Shown here piece by piece: positions 34,905 through 46,439 of a stretch of 64,000 nt of DNA. Made by a program: the position numbers and the translations under genes. Position 1 is the first letter of the stretch, and each line of letters begins with the position of its first letter. Below the pieces are notes generated by a model, which ran no database searches, was not told the origin of the DNA, and saw only the letters and a list, made by a program, of their open reading frames with translations. The stretch comes from Amphibalanus amphitrite (Eukaryota > Arthropoda > Thecostraca > Balanomorpha > Balanidae), in assembly GCF_019059575.1 (NCBI RefSeq), contig NW_024882955.1, forward strand, positions 1 to 64,000, written 5' to 3'.

Positions 34905-35715
34905 AAAATGGACTTTAGTCCCCTCTACCCCATAGCACGTTACCTACCCAGACAAATGCTTGACCAAATCTATAAAATTTATATCAGACCACATTTCGAC
35001 TATTGTGACGCGATCTACGATGGACATATTACGATACGGGACACAACCAGACTAGAGACATTGCAAAATCGAGCTGCGAGACTGGTGATTGGTACACTTT
35101 TTAGAACACCGACCGATAAATTGCGAAAAGAACTGGGCTAGGAACTTTTAACGCAACGACGACAAATGCACAAACTCATCCTGTATCACAAACTCAGCGA
35201 CCCAAACCAGCCCACACCAAATTACATCACGTCCAGAATACCAAATACACGAGCACGCGACACAAACATCATACTAAGAAATGCAAACACCCACACCAGA
35301 CTTCCTCATCGCACATCATCTTATTATAAGTCATTCTTTCCAGCGACAAACAGAAACTGGAACCAATTACTAGAAACCATCCGTAATCAAAATCATAAAT
35401 CATTTAAAAAAGAAATTCGCGAGCGGCTGGGGTTACCTGATCCACCAAAGTATTACAGCTTCGTAACAAATGAGGGAAATACATTACATACTAGAATGCG
35501 TACCGAAATGACATATCTGAACTCCAATTTATATAAAATCCTCAAATGTCCTTCCCCTATGTGTGACTGTGGCTATCCTGACGAAACGTCCCAACATTTC
35601 GTCCTTTCCTGTCCCAAATATGCGAATCCCAGAACTGAAATGATTAATACACTAACCCGTATCTCGCCTTCTTTTGCTGACCTTGAACAACCTCAACTAT
35701 TCCTAACATTGGTAC
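34905..35715 (+). pseudogene. LINE ORF2 (second LINE), continuation
   Basis: Resumes with DFSPLYPIARYLPRQ..., IRPHFDYCDAIYDG and LETLQNRAARLV, i.e. the part that follows the segment ending at 27112. A stop at 35139-35141 is followed by continued homologous sequence in the same frame to a Cys/His motif (CPSPMCDCGYPDETSQHFVL) near 35550-35610, typical of the LINE ORF2 C-terminus. It is broken again at 35716. Confidence 0.8.
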
Positions 35716-35783
35716 CAGTGGCGCAGCCAGGGGGGGGTCAGAGGGTCAGCTGACCCCCCCGAAATTTCTGTCAGGGGCCCGCT

Positions 35784-35845
<62 letters not shown>

Positions 35846-36325
35846 GGGGCCCGGGCCCCGGGTGGATGGGGCCCAGGCACCCGGGAGATTGGGCCCGGGC
35901 CCCCTGGTGGATGGGACCCGGGCCCCCTTGGATGGGTCCGGGCCCCCCGGGTGGGTAGGGCCCGGGCCCCGGTGGATGGGGCCCTGGCCCCCCGTTGGAT
36001 GGGTCCGGGCCCCCTGGGTGGATGGGGCCCGGGCCCCTTGGGTGGATGGGGCCCAAGCCCCCGGGATTACAGACCCCGGGCCCCCGTGGGGATAGGGCCC
36101 GGGCCCTCCGGTGAATGGGGCCCGGGTCCCGGGTGGATGGGGCCGGGTCCCCGGGAGAACGGGGCCCGGGCCCCCAGTGGATGGGTCCGGCCCCAAGCCC
36201 CTGGGAGTACGGACCCCGGGCCCCGAGGGGACGGGGCCCGGGCCCCCGGGAGAACGGGGCCCGGACTCGGAGCCCAGGTGGACGTGGCCCGGGCCCTCGG
36301 GTGAATGGGGCCCGGGCCCCCGGCC
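35716..36325 (+). mobile_element. hAT-like insert expanded by GA and GGGCCC repeats
   Basis: Begins CAGTGGCGCAGCCAGGGGG, a hAT-type terminus, then a TCAGCTGA hairpin, a (GA)30 tract (35785-35844) and a GGATGGGGCCCGGGCCC-type minisatellite. GGTAC occurs at 35711-35715 and 36326-36330, the surviving part of a target duplication. Excising the insert with one GGTAC restores the LINE frame. The right TIR has been lost, probably during repeat expansion. Confidence 0.65.
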
Positions 36326-36677
36326 GGTACACGACACTGATCTCGGCGGTGTTGGTGGTCGGGCGGTGGCCCGCGCGTTTCAAAAAATTTTGATTGACAC
36401 CGGTAGATTAACTTAGACTCTTGCACGCGGTAAACTTGCTCATGTGGCTGGTGACCGAGGTGGGTTGTGTGGCGGCTGACACCGACATCAGGCTTTGGTG
36501 CCCGGCGGCCGGTGCTGTGGCGGCGGCCGGTGTTTTATCCCTTGGTTTACCCTTACCCAGACATGGTGCCTCGAATTAAGTACATTGCGTGCTTTTGCAT
36601 CATGTCTTATCTGTTTGTTCAACTTTGTTTTTGCATGCCTTGATCAATAAACGAAGTGATGATGATGATGATGATGA
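36326..36677 (+). pseudogene. LINE (second) C-terminus and 3' end
   Basis: The last codons read DLGGVGGRAVARAFQKILI...RLT then stop (36416). The 3' UTR follows, with AATAAA at 36646-36651 and a terminal (GAT)n tail (36657-36677), a normal LINE 3' end. The whole LINE therefore spans 26117-36677, with about 8.4 kb of inserted DNA. Confidence 0.7.
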
Positions 36678-36766
36678 GGTTCAGTGTGTCTCTTAGCAGC
36701 TATCAGCTAGGGTTGCACTAATTGCTTATATGCCTGCTTTGTCATATTATCAGAGAGCATCATCGA

Positions 36767-37263
36767 TTAAAGGGACACTCCCACCTTAACATTAGTTTTG
36801 AGTTGAGATAGCCAAATTGGTAGCCATGGCCAGCAAATACCGGTTTGGGCACTCACAACATCGAAAAATGCTTTAATTCGAAGATATCGAATTTCAAACT
36901 TGCAGTTTTCGGATTCTAAGGGGCTAATGCATTGGAATGCCCCCTTAGAATTTGTGACGTCAGCGGAGATCTAACGATTTTTAAATCTTAGACTAAAACC
37001 ATCGTTAACACGTGGTGGTATACGCTGCTTTGCGCGCAACGTCTGCCGCACTTTAAGGCTGCCAAATTATTGCTTCCAAATAAAGTCGCTAGTAACAGGG
37101 GAGATCCCAAAAAGTAAACAAAAGTAAAAGCCTAATATCTTGAAAACCAGTGAATATTTTTCGGTGAGATTTGGTAGATATTCGTTTTCGCTCTTTCTGA
37201 ACCAAAGGACATCACTTTCATGCCAATTCATTAACTTTTTTGAAGGTGGGAGGGTCCCTTTAA
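36767..37263 (-). mobile_element. TTAA-flanked MITE, AGGGAC family, copy 2
   Basis: 497 bp, the same length as and about 85-90% identical to 7883-8379 but inverted. TTAA on both sides, ends AGGGACACTCCCACCTT and AAGGTGGGAGGGTCCCT. Confidence 0.82.
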
Positions 37264-37518
37264 AACACTGAAATAATTTCATAAAGTGAAAATATTTGCT
37301 GTAAAAGAGATCAGGTGCAGATTTGGTCAAATTAGGTGCATTCGCCGGATAGCCCGTCGTGAAAACGGCTTATATTATGAACCCTGGCCTATACGCACCC
37401 GTAGTCCTTACCGTTCCGGAGCAATAGTCCGTTTTTCACGTTTTTAATGCTAACTCTATGGCACACTTGAGCACGCGCCGAAGCTGCATCACAAACCCCA
37501 TCATGCTCAAATTGTTAT
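37264..37518. repeat. Flank with GTCGTGAAAACGGCT dispersed motif
   Basis: Contains CGTCGTGAAAACGGCT at about 37361-37377, shared with 57361-57377 and, inverted, 26034-26049. Confidence 0.35.
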
Positions 37519-37823
37519 AAATACGCCCGGTTATATATGACAAGATATAACCGGTTTTTCCGCGATACTACGAGCGTCTTCTCTGGGGCGGCCCCGGAGC
37601 CGGGCCGGCCTCGGCGAGCAGCGTTTGGCGGCAGGCGAGCGGCCGCCTGCGCCCCCGGGCGGCAAGCCCGCTAAGGCGGCGGCCTCCTCTAATTGGTGGA
37701 GCGACTTGTGTCACGTGACGGTGACGGCGCGGGGTTTGAGTGCATTTGCGCGGTCACTCTGTTCTAAGCCGTCCGGTCTGACGCAAGTCAGCAGTGTTCT
37801 CGCTCTGAAATGTTTTTGCGTTT
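37519..37823 (+). repeat. 305-bp GC-rich repeat with terminal palindrome, copy 1
   Basis: Almost identical to 48438-48742. It starts with the hairpin CCGGTTATA-N10-TATAACCGG (37527-37554), then a CpG-rich block and CACGTGAC. It may be the 5' end or promoter module of a mobile element; the flanks differ completely between copies. An open frame through it (37625-38092) is not conserved in the other copy beyond the repeat. Confidence 0.65.
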
Positions 37824-38822
37824 ACTGCGGTCGTGTTCAGTGGAAACTGGAAGACATCAAGGGGAGTTATAAGTTCGGTTTTATATCAATGTTATTGATT
37901 GTCGAGGAAGTTTTTTCCTTTCGGGGTTTTTATGCTTATTTTTTACTGGTTTGTTGTTTCTGTCTGATTTTTTTTTCATTTTCGTTTTGGGGTCTGGTTT
38001 TTTTGTGTTTATGTTATGCTATCACGGTAAGAAGAGGGTCGATGAGCAATGGGTCGGCAAATGCCCGGTATTATAGGTTCTTTGAAGGTTAGATGAAACA
38101 ACGAAACTTGGACTGCTGGTAGAAATAGGCTTGGTGTGTTTTTCAGATTTTGGGAGATTGGGTGTAGGTATTTGCTAGGTGTAACATAGCTGTAACTGTT
38201 TTTTGTTTCTTCCCTGGGACGGAGCGCCGGACTTTTCCATTCTACACTCCGTGTGAGTGAAATCAGCTCATGCTTTCTCGGTGTAGCAGCTCAGAGTGCA
38301 CGGCCTGGCCGGCGTAGGGTTTGGTGGCCACGCGGTGTTGGCCGGTGGTTGTGCAGGGAGTTGGTAGAATTGCCGTTTGTGGTGCCTGGTGTTGGTTGAA
38401 CTGTGGTTCCCATACAGGTGAACGGTTACTGGCGTAAGGTGTGCCAGGTGGGCGTACCCCGTGGAGAATGAGCTGCTGGTGATGTTGGCTCTGTCCGAGC
38501 GTGTCCGAGCGGGGTTTTCATTAGTGGGTTAGGGATTGTTGATAACAAGGGTACCAACTACCGGGTGAGACTTGAGATGGTAAATGGAGTTCATGCTAAG
38601 GATAACCAATGCAATGGTATTGGTCTAAATTGGTATTGTTATCTGGTGTTAGATACAGAGGTACAGCGGTGATACAGTGGAACCCAGTTTGAGTGTGATA
38701 AGTCTCGGCGGACTAGGATATTATGGATTAGATGGGGAATTATGTAAGATGGCTTTGGGATGCATTAGCGATAGCATAGTAAGTTACAGGCTATTACCCA
38801 GAGAAAGTTTTCACACCCATGT
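37824..38822. other. Unassigned, T- and G-rich on the plus strand
   Basis: Transmembrane-like FFF/LLL readings arise from T-rich sequence (37900-38010). No gene supported. Confidence 0.35.
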
Positions 38823-40014
38823 TTAACCCGCGCCCAGCTGGGGGTCCTGGATTTCCACGCCCTGCTGGGGGGGGGGTGTTTGAACACCCCCCCTTCTAAC
38901 TCGGCTCCTGGGCCACGTAGCGATACGCGGAAGGCGGCGTTCGAAAGAGCGTCAAAAATAATGAGGAAATCACTTTGGTTAATTTTTTGGTCAGGTCAAA
39001 GGTCAGGTCACCAGAGGTCATTGAAGGCAAAATTTCGCCGATTTCCAGGTCGAATGTCGACAATTTCCAAGAAGCCAACGCATAACTCGGGAACCAATAG
39101 AGCTACAGCGCCGCGGAAAAGCGCATTCGATAGCCCTATTAACGCCCTTTCTGTGTAATTTTCTCAGATTTGACCTAGCGTCAACGGTTTTGCCTGCAGG
39201 GGGCAAAAACTGCAAAAATAGCCGATTTTTTTGGAAACAGCTTTTCTGCAATAACTTTTCACCCAAGCCTTGTACGAGCTTACTTTTACCGGCATCGTGT
39301 TCCTCTCGTCAAGACGCATCGAATGAACTATAACTTGACCTTGAAAGGTCAACTTGAAAGTTTGACCTCAGGTCAAGGTCATGACCTGACCGGAAAGGGT
39401 CATGTTGCATATCAGTCGATCCGTATCGTCGAGCTGAACACATCTAAGGCGTTTTCATCGCTCTAGCATGCCTCTATCAAAAGTTATTTGCGAAAAACTG
39501 TTAGATACCATTCGTGACCTAAGATGACCTCAGGGCATAAACAGGGGTCACGGACACCATTTTCATGTTCAGTGTGTCTAAACCACTTGTAATTCAGTGT
39601 TTGGGAGTGTTTATAATGTCTTTCGTCCAAAAGAGGCGCATTTCAATTTTCTCCCATTGACTTATAATGGGGAGGTCGCAAAATTGACCTGACCTTAGGT
39701 CATCGATATCAAAATTCTGAGATATACATTTTGTACATGCTATTGCTATTAGCAATCGCTGAAAGTTTCAAAGCGATCGGTCACTCGGTGTAGCTATGAC
39801 AGACATTGAAACTTTTTTATGAGGTGAGGTCACTTCAAGTGACCTGGTGACCTGACCTTGAATGACCTTGGTCTGAAATTTTCACAACATGTGTAGAATT
39901 GATGTATGATAAGGTGTACCAAAAACGGCGGCGCTACGCGCCGCCGTTTTTGAGATATTTGCGAAAAACCGCAAGGGGGGTGTTCAAACACCCCCCCAGC
40001 AGGGCGCGGGTTAA
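38823..40014 (-). mobile_element. TTAA MITE, AGGTCA type, main family (copy A)
   Basis: 1192 bp from TTAACCCGCGCCCAGCTGGGG to CAGCAGGGCGCGGGTTAA. Subterminal hairpins are G9-TGTTTGAACA-C7 at 38870 and G6-TGTTCAAACA-C7 near 39980. A second stem (CGGCGGCGC-TACGCG-GCCGCCG type) lies at 39927-39952. It contains perfect DR1 (38993-39005) and AGGTCATGACCT (39376-39387). Non-coding; in inverted orientation to 41041-42237. Confidence 0.92.
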
Positions 40015-41040
40015 GGGCTGCAGTAGGTAGGCATGCCATTTTCTAGGATGCAATTTTAGGGTATAGCCCATGATTGGGTGACTCTCACTCTGCATTGAGG
40101 TACGAGTTAACTGTGTAACGTTTTTTATGGTAGTGTCGTTTGTAAATAGTTTTTTTTTTTTTGCCAGGTTGGGGTGCCTTTCTTGTCGTTGGTCAATAGA
40201 GCATTGCCTAGGCATGCATAAACGACAATCATCATAGTAATATTGGTATGCAATATGCATATCCTGCCGATATGTCATCACACGCATTGTCAGATAAATG
40301 GCCCCGGTATATATAGCCCCTTTTGACACGAGATTTCGGCTAAAAATGGTTATGTGACGCAATCTGTTTTTTTCTTTCTTCTTACATGGCTTGGTGTTTG
40401 GCATCCGACTCTGAACGGCGACGGATCGGCACACTCGGCGGGGCCGGCCCGCTTTGCCAGAGTCTTCTCTGGCCGCTGAAGGATTCCTTCACAGCTCCTG
40501 TGTCAGCTGAGGGAGTTCCGACCCCTCCCAGCTCATCTTGCTCCAGTGGTGCTGCCTAGCAGGTCTTACGGGACATCGTCAGGCATAGGCCAGGGTGGCC
40601 GGGGTTTTGAAAGGTACGTTATTCCATGTACGGGGCCCGGTACATATCTGTTAATGGAGGTTCTAGGGGACTCGATAGGGTGGATTGTGAACGCTTGGGC
40701 AGGGGCGATATCGGCATTTTTGAGAGGATGTTTGGTTCCACCAATAGGGACATGAGGGCAATGCTGGTGGAAAGTAAGATACTATGATAGTATATAAAAT
40801 TGTGATAAAATCGTTAGGCGAAGCCCGAAGATAAACAATGAAATCTATATCAAGTCTAACGTTAGACGTGTTTTCAACCTTGGTTTGCTGCTGCTGCTGA
40901 GGGTTGTTAAATCGTCTGTAACTATCTTCAAAGCGGTCTATTTCTTAGCAAATTATTTCTACTTGTCGCTATAAAATATGAGATGACCTTTCTCCTGCAA
41001 AACAGCGAATGAACATTGAACAATACAGGTCGTACTATCA
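40015..41040. other. Spacer between inverted MITE copies A and B
   Basis: No gene supported; contains a T-run at 40150. With the two MITEs it forms the loop of a 3.4-kb inverted repeat. Confidence 0.4.
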
Positions 41041-42237
41041 TTAACCCGCGCCCTGCTGGGGGGGGGTGTTTGAACACCCCCCCCCCTTGTGGTTTTTCGC
41101 GAATATCTCAAAAACGGCGGCGCGGAGCGCCGCCGTTTTTGGTACACCTTATCATACATCAATTCTACACATGTTGTGAAAATTTCAGACCAAGGTCATT
41201 CAAGGTCAGGTCACCAGGTCACTTGAAGTGACCTCACCTCATAAAAACTTTCAATATCTGTCATAGCTACACCGAGTGACCGATCGCTTTGAAACTTTCA
41301 GCGATTGCTAAGAGCAATAGCATGTACAAAATGTATATCTCAGAATTTTGATACCGATGACCTAAGGTCAGGTCAATTTTGCGACCTCCCCATTATAAGT
41401 CAATGGGAGAAAATTGAAATGCGCCTCTTTTGGAGGAAAGACATTATAAACACTCCCAAACACCGAATTACAAGTGGTTTAGACACACTGAACTTGAAAA
41501 TGGTGTCCGTGACCCTTGTTTATGCCCTGAGGTCATCTTAGGTCACGAATGGTATCTAACAGTTTTTCGCAAATAACTTTTGATAGAGGCATGCTAGAGC
41601 GATGAAAACGCCTTAGATGTGTTCAGCTCGACGATACGGATCGACTGATATGCAACATGACCCTTCCCGGTCAGGTCATGACCTTGACCTGAGGTCAAAT
41701 TTTTAAGTTGACCTTTCAAGGTCAAGTTATAGTTCATTCGATGCGTCTTGACGAGAGGAATACGATGCCGGTAAAAGTAAGCTCGTACAAGGCTTGGGTC
41801 AAAAGTTATTGCAGAAAAACTGTTTTCGAAAAAATCGGCTATTTTTGCAGTTTTTACCCCCTGCAGGCAAAACCGTTGACGTTAGGTCAAATCTGAGAGA
41901 ATTACTCAGAAAGGGCGTTAATAGGGCTATCGAATGCGCTTTTCCGCGGCGCTGCAGCTCTATTGGTTCCCGATTTATGCGTTGGCTTCTTGGAAGTTTT
42001 CGACATTCGACCTGGAAATCGGCGAAATTTTGCCTTCAATGACCTCTGGTGACCTGACCTTTGACCTGACCAAAAAATTGACCGAAGTGATTTCGTCATT
42101 ATTTTTGACGCTCTTTCGAACGCCGCCTTCCGCGTATCGCTACGTGGCCCAGGAGCCGAGTTACAAGGGGGGGTGTTCAAACACCCCCCCCCCAGCAGGG
42201 CGTGGAAATCCAGGACCCCCAGCAGGGCGCGGGTTAA
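41041..42237 (+). mobile_element. TTAA MITE, AGGTCA type, main family (copy B)
   Basis: 1197 bp, >90% identical by eye to copies at 38823 and 57902. TTAA on both sides, G/C hairpins at both ends, the 14-bp stem AAAAACGGCGGCGC/GCGCCGCCGTTTTT at about 41111-41142, AGGTCATGACCT at 41673-41684, DR1 at 42055-42067. Its right TTAA is separated by only TAG from the next element's TTAA. Confidence 0.92.
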
Positions 42238-42240
42238 TAG

Positions 42241-43428
42241 TTAACCCGCGCCGTGCTGGTGGCCTGAACTTTCCGCCGAGTGCTGGGGGGGGGGGGGGGC
42301 GTTTTCACGCCCCCCCGTCTAACTCGGCTCCTGGGCCACGTAGCGACACGCGGTAAGCGGCAATCGAAAGAACGTCAAAAATAAGGACGAAAACACTTCG
42401 GTCATTTTTTGGGTCAGGTCAAAGGTCAGGTCACCAGAGGTCACCAAAGGTAAAATGTTGACTATTTCAACATTTTGGAAACTGCCAACGGCTATCTCGG
42501 GAACCGATAGAGCTACAGCGCCGCGGAAAAGCGCATTCGATAGCCCTTTTACAGACCTTTCTGAGTAATGTTCTCAGATTTGACCTCAGGTCAACGGTTT
42601 AGCCTCCAGAGGGCAAAAACTCCAAAAATAGCCGTTTTTACGAAAAACGTTTTTTCGTCAATAACTTTTGACTCATAAGCGCCATGACATTACTTTTGCC
42701 AGCATCGTGTTCCTCTCGTCGAGACGCGTCGAATGAACTATTCGTTGACCTTGAAAGGTCATTTTGAAAATTTGACCTCAGGTCAAGGTCATGACCTGAC
42801 CGAAAAGGGTCATGTTGCATATCAGTCGATCCGTATCGTCGAGCTGAACACATCTGACGTGTTTTCACCGCTCTAGCACCTCTCTATCAAAAGTTATAGC
42901 CAAAAAACTGCTGGCGACCAATCATGACCTGAGATGACCTCAGGGGCACACAGAGGGGTCACTGGTGCATTTTTCCTATTCAGTGTGTCATGTTTACCTA
43001 TGAACCGATGTTTGAGAGCGTTTTGAACGATATTCGTCCAAAAGAGGCGCATTTCAATTTTCTCCCATTGACTTATAATTGAGAGGTCGCAAAATTGACC
43101 TGACCTTAGGTCACAGATATCAAAAATCCGAGATATACATTTTATACATACTGTTACTCATATCAATCGCTGAAAGTTTCAAAGTGATCGTTCAGTCGGT
43201 GTAGCTATAGCGAGCCTTTGAACTTTTTCTGAGGTAAGGTCACTTGACGTGACCTGGTGACCTGACCTTGAACGGCCTAGGTCTGAAATTTTCACAACAT
43301 GTGCGGAAATGATGTAGGAACACGTGTACCAAAAACGGCGGCGCTGCGCGCCGCCGTTTTTGAGATATTCGCGAAAAACCTGAGGGGGGGCGTAAAAACG
43401 CCCCCCCCCCCAGCACGGCGCGGGTTAA
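42241..43428 (-). mobile_element. TTAA MITE, AGGTCA type, GTGCTGG subfamily (copy C)
   Basis: 1188 bp, from TTAACCCGCGCCGTGCTGG to CAGCACGGCGCGGGTTAA, with linker palindromes GCGTTTTCACGC (left) and GCGTAAAAACGC (right) in place of TGTTTGAACA. The interior is collinear with copies A, B and D. DR1 at 42416-42428, AGGTCATGACCT at 42786-42797. Confidence 0.92.
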
Positions 43429-43660
43429 AATGAAGGAAGTCAGTATGTGTTAGGACTGGGAGTTCCCTCAGTGTCACAAAATTGTATTTTGGCTTGGGTG
43501 TCAAAGGAAAATTGCTAGGAGCCCGGGAACGATTTTCAAGGTGTGGGGGGGGGGGGGGCGAGCATATAAAATACCTGACGTGATGCATGTGAAACGGTGG
43601 CGTAGCTAGGGGTCTAAGGGGACGCGTACCCCACCTCCCCATCGGGTTCAAAGGGAGCCT
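43429..43660 (+). mobile_element. Spacer with a hAT-like terminus
   Basis: GGTGGCGTAGCTAGGGG at 43604 resembles a hAT end running into the GGCCC-rich repeat to its right; no second end or target duplication was found. Confidence 0.35.
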
Positions 43661-44530
43661 CGGGTCCGAGGGGCCCTGCGGCGCCATTTGACCACTGGGG
43701 GTTAACAATGGCCATATATATTATAGAAGGGCCCCATGGGGCTCGTTAGAGCTCCTCATGGACCCTAATTGCCACACTAAGACCTCTTTAAGGGCCCCAC
43801 GCCGGATTCTGAGGGCCTTCTGGGCTTTTATAAGGGCCCCTCAGTGGTCTCCAAAGGCCCGTTACTGGCCTCTGAAAGTTCTTACCGGCCTATGAGGGCC
43901 CAGTTCTAGGGGCATTTCCCGCCTGTGATGGTCCCACAATTATTTTTCTGATGGCCCTATAACGGCAACTGTGGGGCCCTAGTCGGCGCCTATGAGGGCC
44001 CACACCGGTGTCTCTGAGGGTTTCACATCCCCAACTCTGAGTGCCTACACTAGTGCCTATTAATGCCCTATATCGGCGACTCGGAGCGAGGACCCGAATC
44101 CCTACCCTACCCAATACCTGCGCATCTAAAGGTCACCCACTGGTGACTTCTGAGGGCCCCACACCGGTCCGGTGACTCTCAGGGCCCCACGGCGTATGAT
44201 AGTACCATGCCGGTCTCTAAGGACCCCACAGAGCTTCTTCTGCTGGCCTAAGGGCCTCTTGCCGGTCACTGAGACCCCCTGCCGGCTTGTAGAGGGTTCG
44301 CGTCACCAGCTCAGGCCCCACACCCGTCTGTAACGGCTCCACACCAGCGTCTATGAGGGCCCACAGCAACGCCTGTAAGGACCCTCACCGGCGCCTCTGA
44401 GAGAATCATACTGGCACCTCTGAGCGCCCACACCGGCACCTGCATGACATTCCCACACCAGTGCCTTTAAAGGCCCCTTACCGGCGGCTCTGAGGGCCCT
44501 ACGCCGGTGATTCTGAGAATGCTAACGATA
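43661..44530 (+). repeat. Degenerate GAGGGCCC-CACCGG minisatellite, array 1
   Basis: Irregular 30-45-bp units around CTCTGAGGGCCCCACACCGG. It is clearly related to 62150-62900, including TATCGGCG-CTC-G variants. No gene. Confidence 0.75.
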
Positions 44531-44830
44531 ACCGAAGACACCATACAAGCCCTTAGTGTCGCTGAGCTTTTAATCCCATACCGGCCTTCCAAGGACGCCA
44601 CGTAAGTGCACTCATTGCCCCACACCCCTCCCTTACACCCGGAGCGGGTAACCTGTGTTATACCTGTAGCAACGATTTTACCACCGTTGCACAGTGGCCC
44701 TTTTTCAGAATTAGCACGCATAAATTCAAAATATTTTTTCTCTTCTTTTGAGCAAAAAGCAGGCTTATCGTGTGCAAAACATTCCAAACTATCCGATGGT
44801 GTCATTTTTACCTCCTAAAAAATAATTACC
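44531..44830 (-). CDS. Small ORF with bacterial-type ribosome-binding site, origin unknown
   Basis: On the minus strand AGGAGG lies 5 bases before an ATG at 44805, preceded by the hyphenated palindrome TTACC-AAA-GGTAA (near 44832-44844). The frame reads MTPSDSLECFAHDKPAFCSK..., AT-richer than its surroundings for about 55-60 codons, then runs into the minisatellite and stops at 44467. Residues 1-55 are Cys-containing and charged. I do not recognise the family. It could be a fragment of bacterial or phage origin, or a chance SD-like motif in eukaryotic DNA. A 33-bp part (44689-44721) recurs inverted at 45833-45865. Confidence 0.3.
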
Positions 44831-45509
44831 TTTGGTAAAACTGACCGCAAAATCGAAGTTTGTCGAGAGGCGTGCGGACACCACCGGCGGACCCCAAAAA
44901 GTAGGGTGAGATGAACATCAATTTGTAAGACTTTCGATGAGAAAATATTAAAAATTAGTGGCATGGCTGTGAAGCTGAGTTTACCTAGAAGCCCTAGAAA
45001 CCACTATTTTCATTGTATAAACTTAAATAGACCACTTTTGCCGAATATTGTGGACACAATAACAGGACAATTATTAGCTGGAGATGACGGCATACTTATG
45101 AAGCTTTATGTTAAGTAGCACACTCTGGAACATGTCGTATTATACATCGTTCGAACCGCCGATCTCTTCTGACCATGTCCACCAAAGGGCATCGCGCCAT
45201 TTTGCGCCATTTTGCTTCTACGGTGGATAAGGTGAGCCAGTTCAGTCCGCGAGCGGCTATGGCTCCTGTTCGATACGACTAAGCTCATTGACCTGGCTCG
45301 AAGCTGGTGTCACCTGGTGTGCGCCTAAATGTGGCTTGACTTTTGCCATAAGATGTGCTAATTGAAATGTCATGTAGGCATAACGCTGTGCCCAAGAGAA
45401 ACTGTCCGATTTCTTGTCGCGTTTGATGTCCAAGCCGCACAAGTCCCGTGGTCGGCTTAAGATCTAACGTCAAAAGCGCCTATGTGTTTGTATTGTTCGC
45501 GTTGCGCTG
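44831..45509. other. No gene recognised
   Basis: AT-rich then mixed sequence; short minus-strand frames at 45106-45473 have no motif. Confidence 0.35.
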
Positions 45510-45800
45510 ACCTTAGTTGCTGCCCGGCCGGGGCCGACTAACGGTGGCTGGCAACAGCTGTAGATGCGGTCACGTGACGCCCTGGGGCGTCCTGGCGGTC
45601 AGTGCAAGTGCAGCGCGGTCGGCTGGCGGGCTCGCCACACTCGCGTTCGGAGCGGCCTGGGCCGGCGGGCGAGCCGTGCGAACGTGCGCCAAATCTTGGG
45701 CCGAGCGGCCTGTTGCTGTTGGGCCGAATCTCCTTGGGCAGTTCGTTTCTTTTCTTCTCTTTGCATTGGCAGGGAATACTTCCTTGATCACGTGGTGATG
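45510..45800. other. CpG-dense block
   Basis: Strikingly CpG-rich compared with both sides, with a CACGTGAC E-box near 45571. It is open on both strands as expected for GC-rich DNA. It could be a host promoter or exon, but no TATA, initiator or conserved protein is seen. Confidence 0.25.
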
Positions 45801-45832
45801 TCTTGCACCACTTTCAGGTAATGTGGGAATTA

Positions 45833-45865
45833 ATGCGTGCTAATTCTGAAAAAGGGCCACTGTGC
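45833..45865 (+). repeat. 33-bp inverted duplicate of the 44689-44721 segment
   Basis: ATGCGTGCTAATTCTGAAAA...CACTGTGC is identical over 33 bp to the minus strand at 44689-44721. Flanks differ on both sides. Confidence 0.85.
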
Positions 45866-46439
45866 GTTGTACGTTAGGTATTTCTCAAGGTTGACTCAAA
45901 ATGGTCCAGTATAAAAGCTGGCCTGCCAAACTTATGGCCAAGGCCAGGCCCAAACAAAAGCGGGATGGCAACGGCAGATGTCAAATCGATACTGTAACAG
46001 CAGAAACCATTCAGATGGCTAGGAAAATGCCGTGTGTTGATGTTTAGATGTATAAAGGAAACAAAAGGAAGTCCGGAAAAGGGAGGAAAGATCCTTTCTC
46101 GCTGCCTCAATGTTGAGGGGGCGCCGTCCCCTCGGCTCTCAGGTGGGGGGGGGGGGGCAAGCGCCCCCGCTGCCCACCTGTTTCCCGGGTCTATGAAAAT
46201 TACTCACCAAATAAGGGATAAGGGTGCAAAATTGATGGTCAGATAAGGCCTAAAAAGAGTGGAAAAAGAATGTACAGCAAAATTTAATACAAGGCTGGTA
46301 TATGGGAAGTAAAATGGCTATCGATCCATGCAAATGCTTTTTCTTGGTAAAATTGGGGGTGGAAAATGGGCTATTAAAAAATGGAGGCGAGTGAAAAATG
46401 ATTTTCATTTGGATGTCGTTTCCCACCTAAATCAGCAAA

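Noticed and set aside
35703..36426. Gly/Pro-rich collagen-like proteins on both strands
   Set aside because: They arise from the GGGCCC minisatellite and (GA)n tract inserted in a LINE.
38880..42356. Conserved small proteins in MITE copies (FLTLFRTPPSAYRYVAQEPS-like, recurring at 41934 and 58837)
   Set aside because: Conservation reflects recent element copies; frames are not shared by all copies and overlap hairpin ends. Not distinct from nucleotide conservation.
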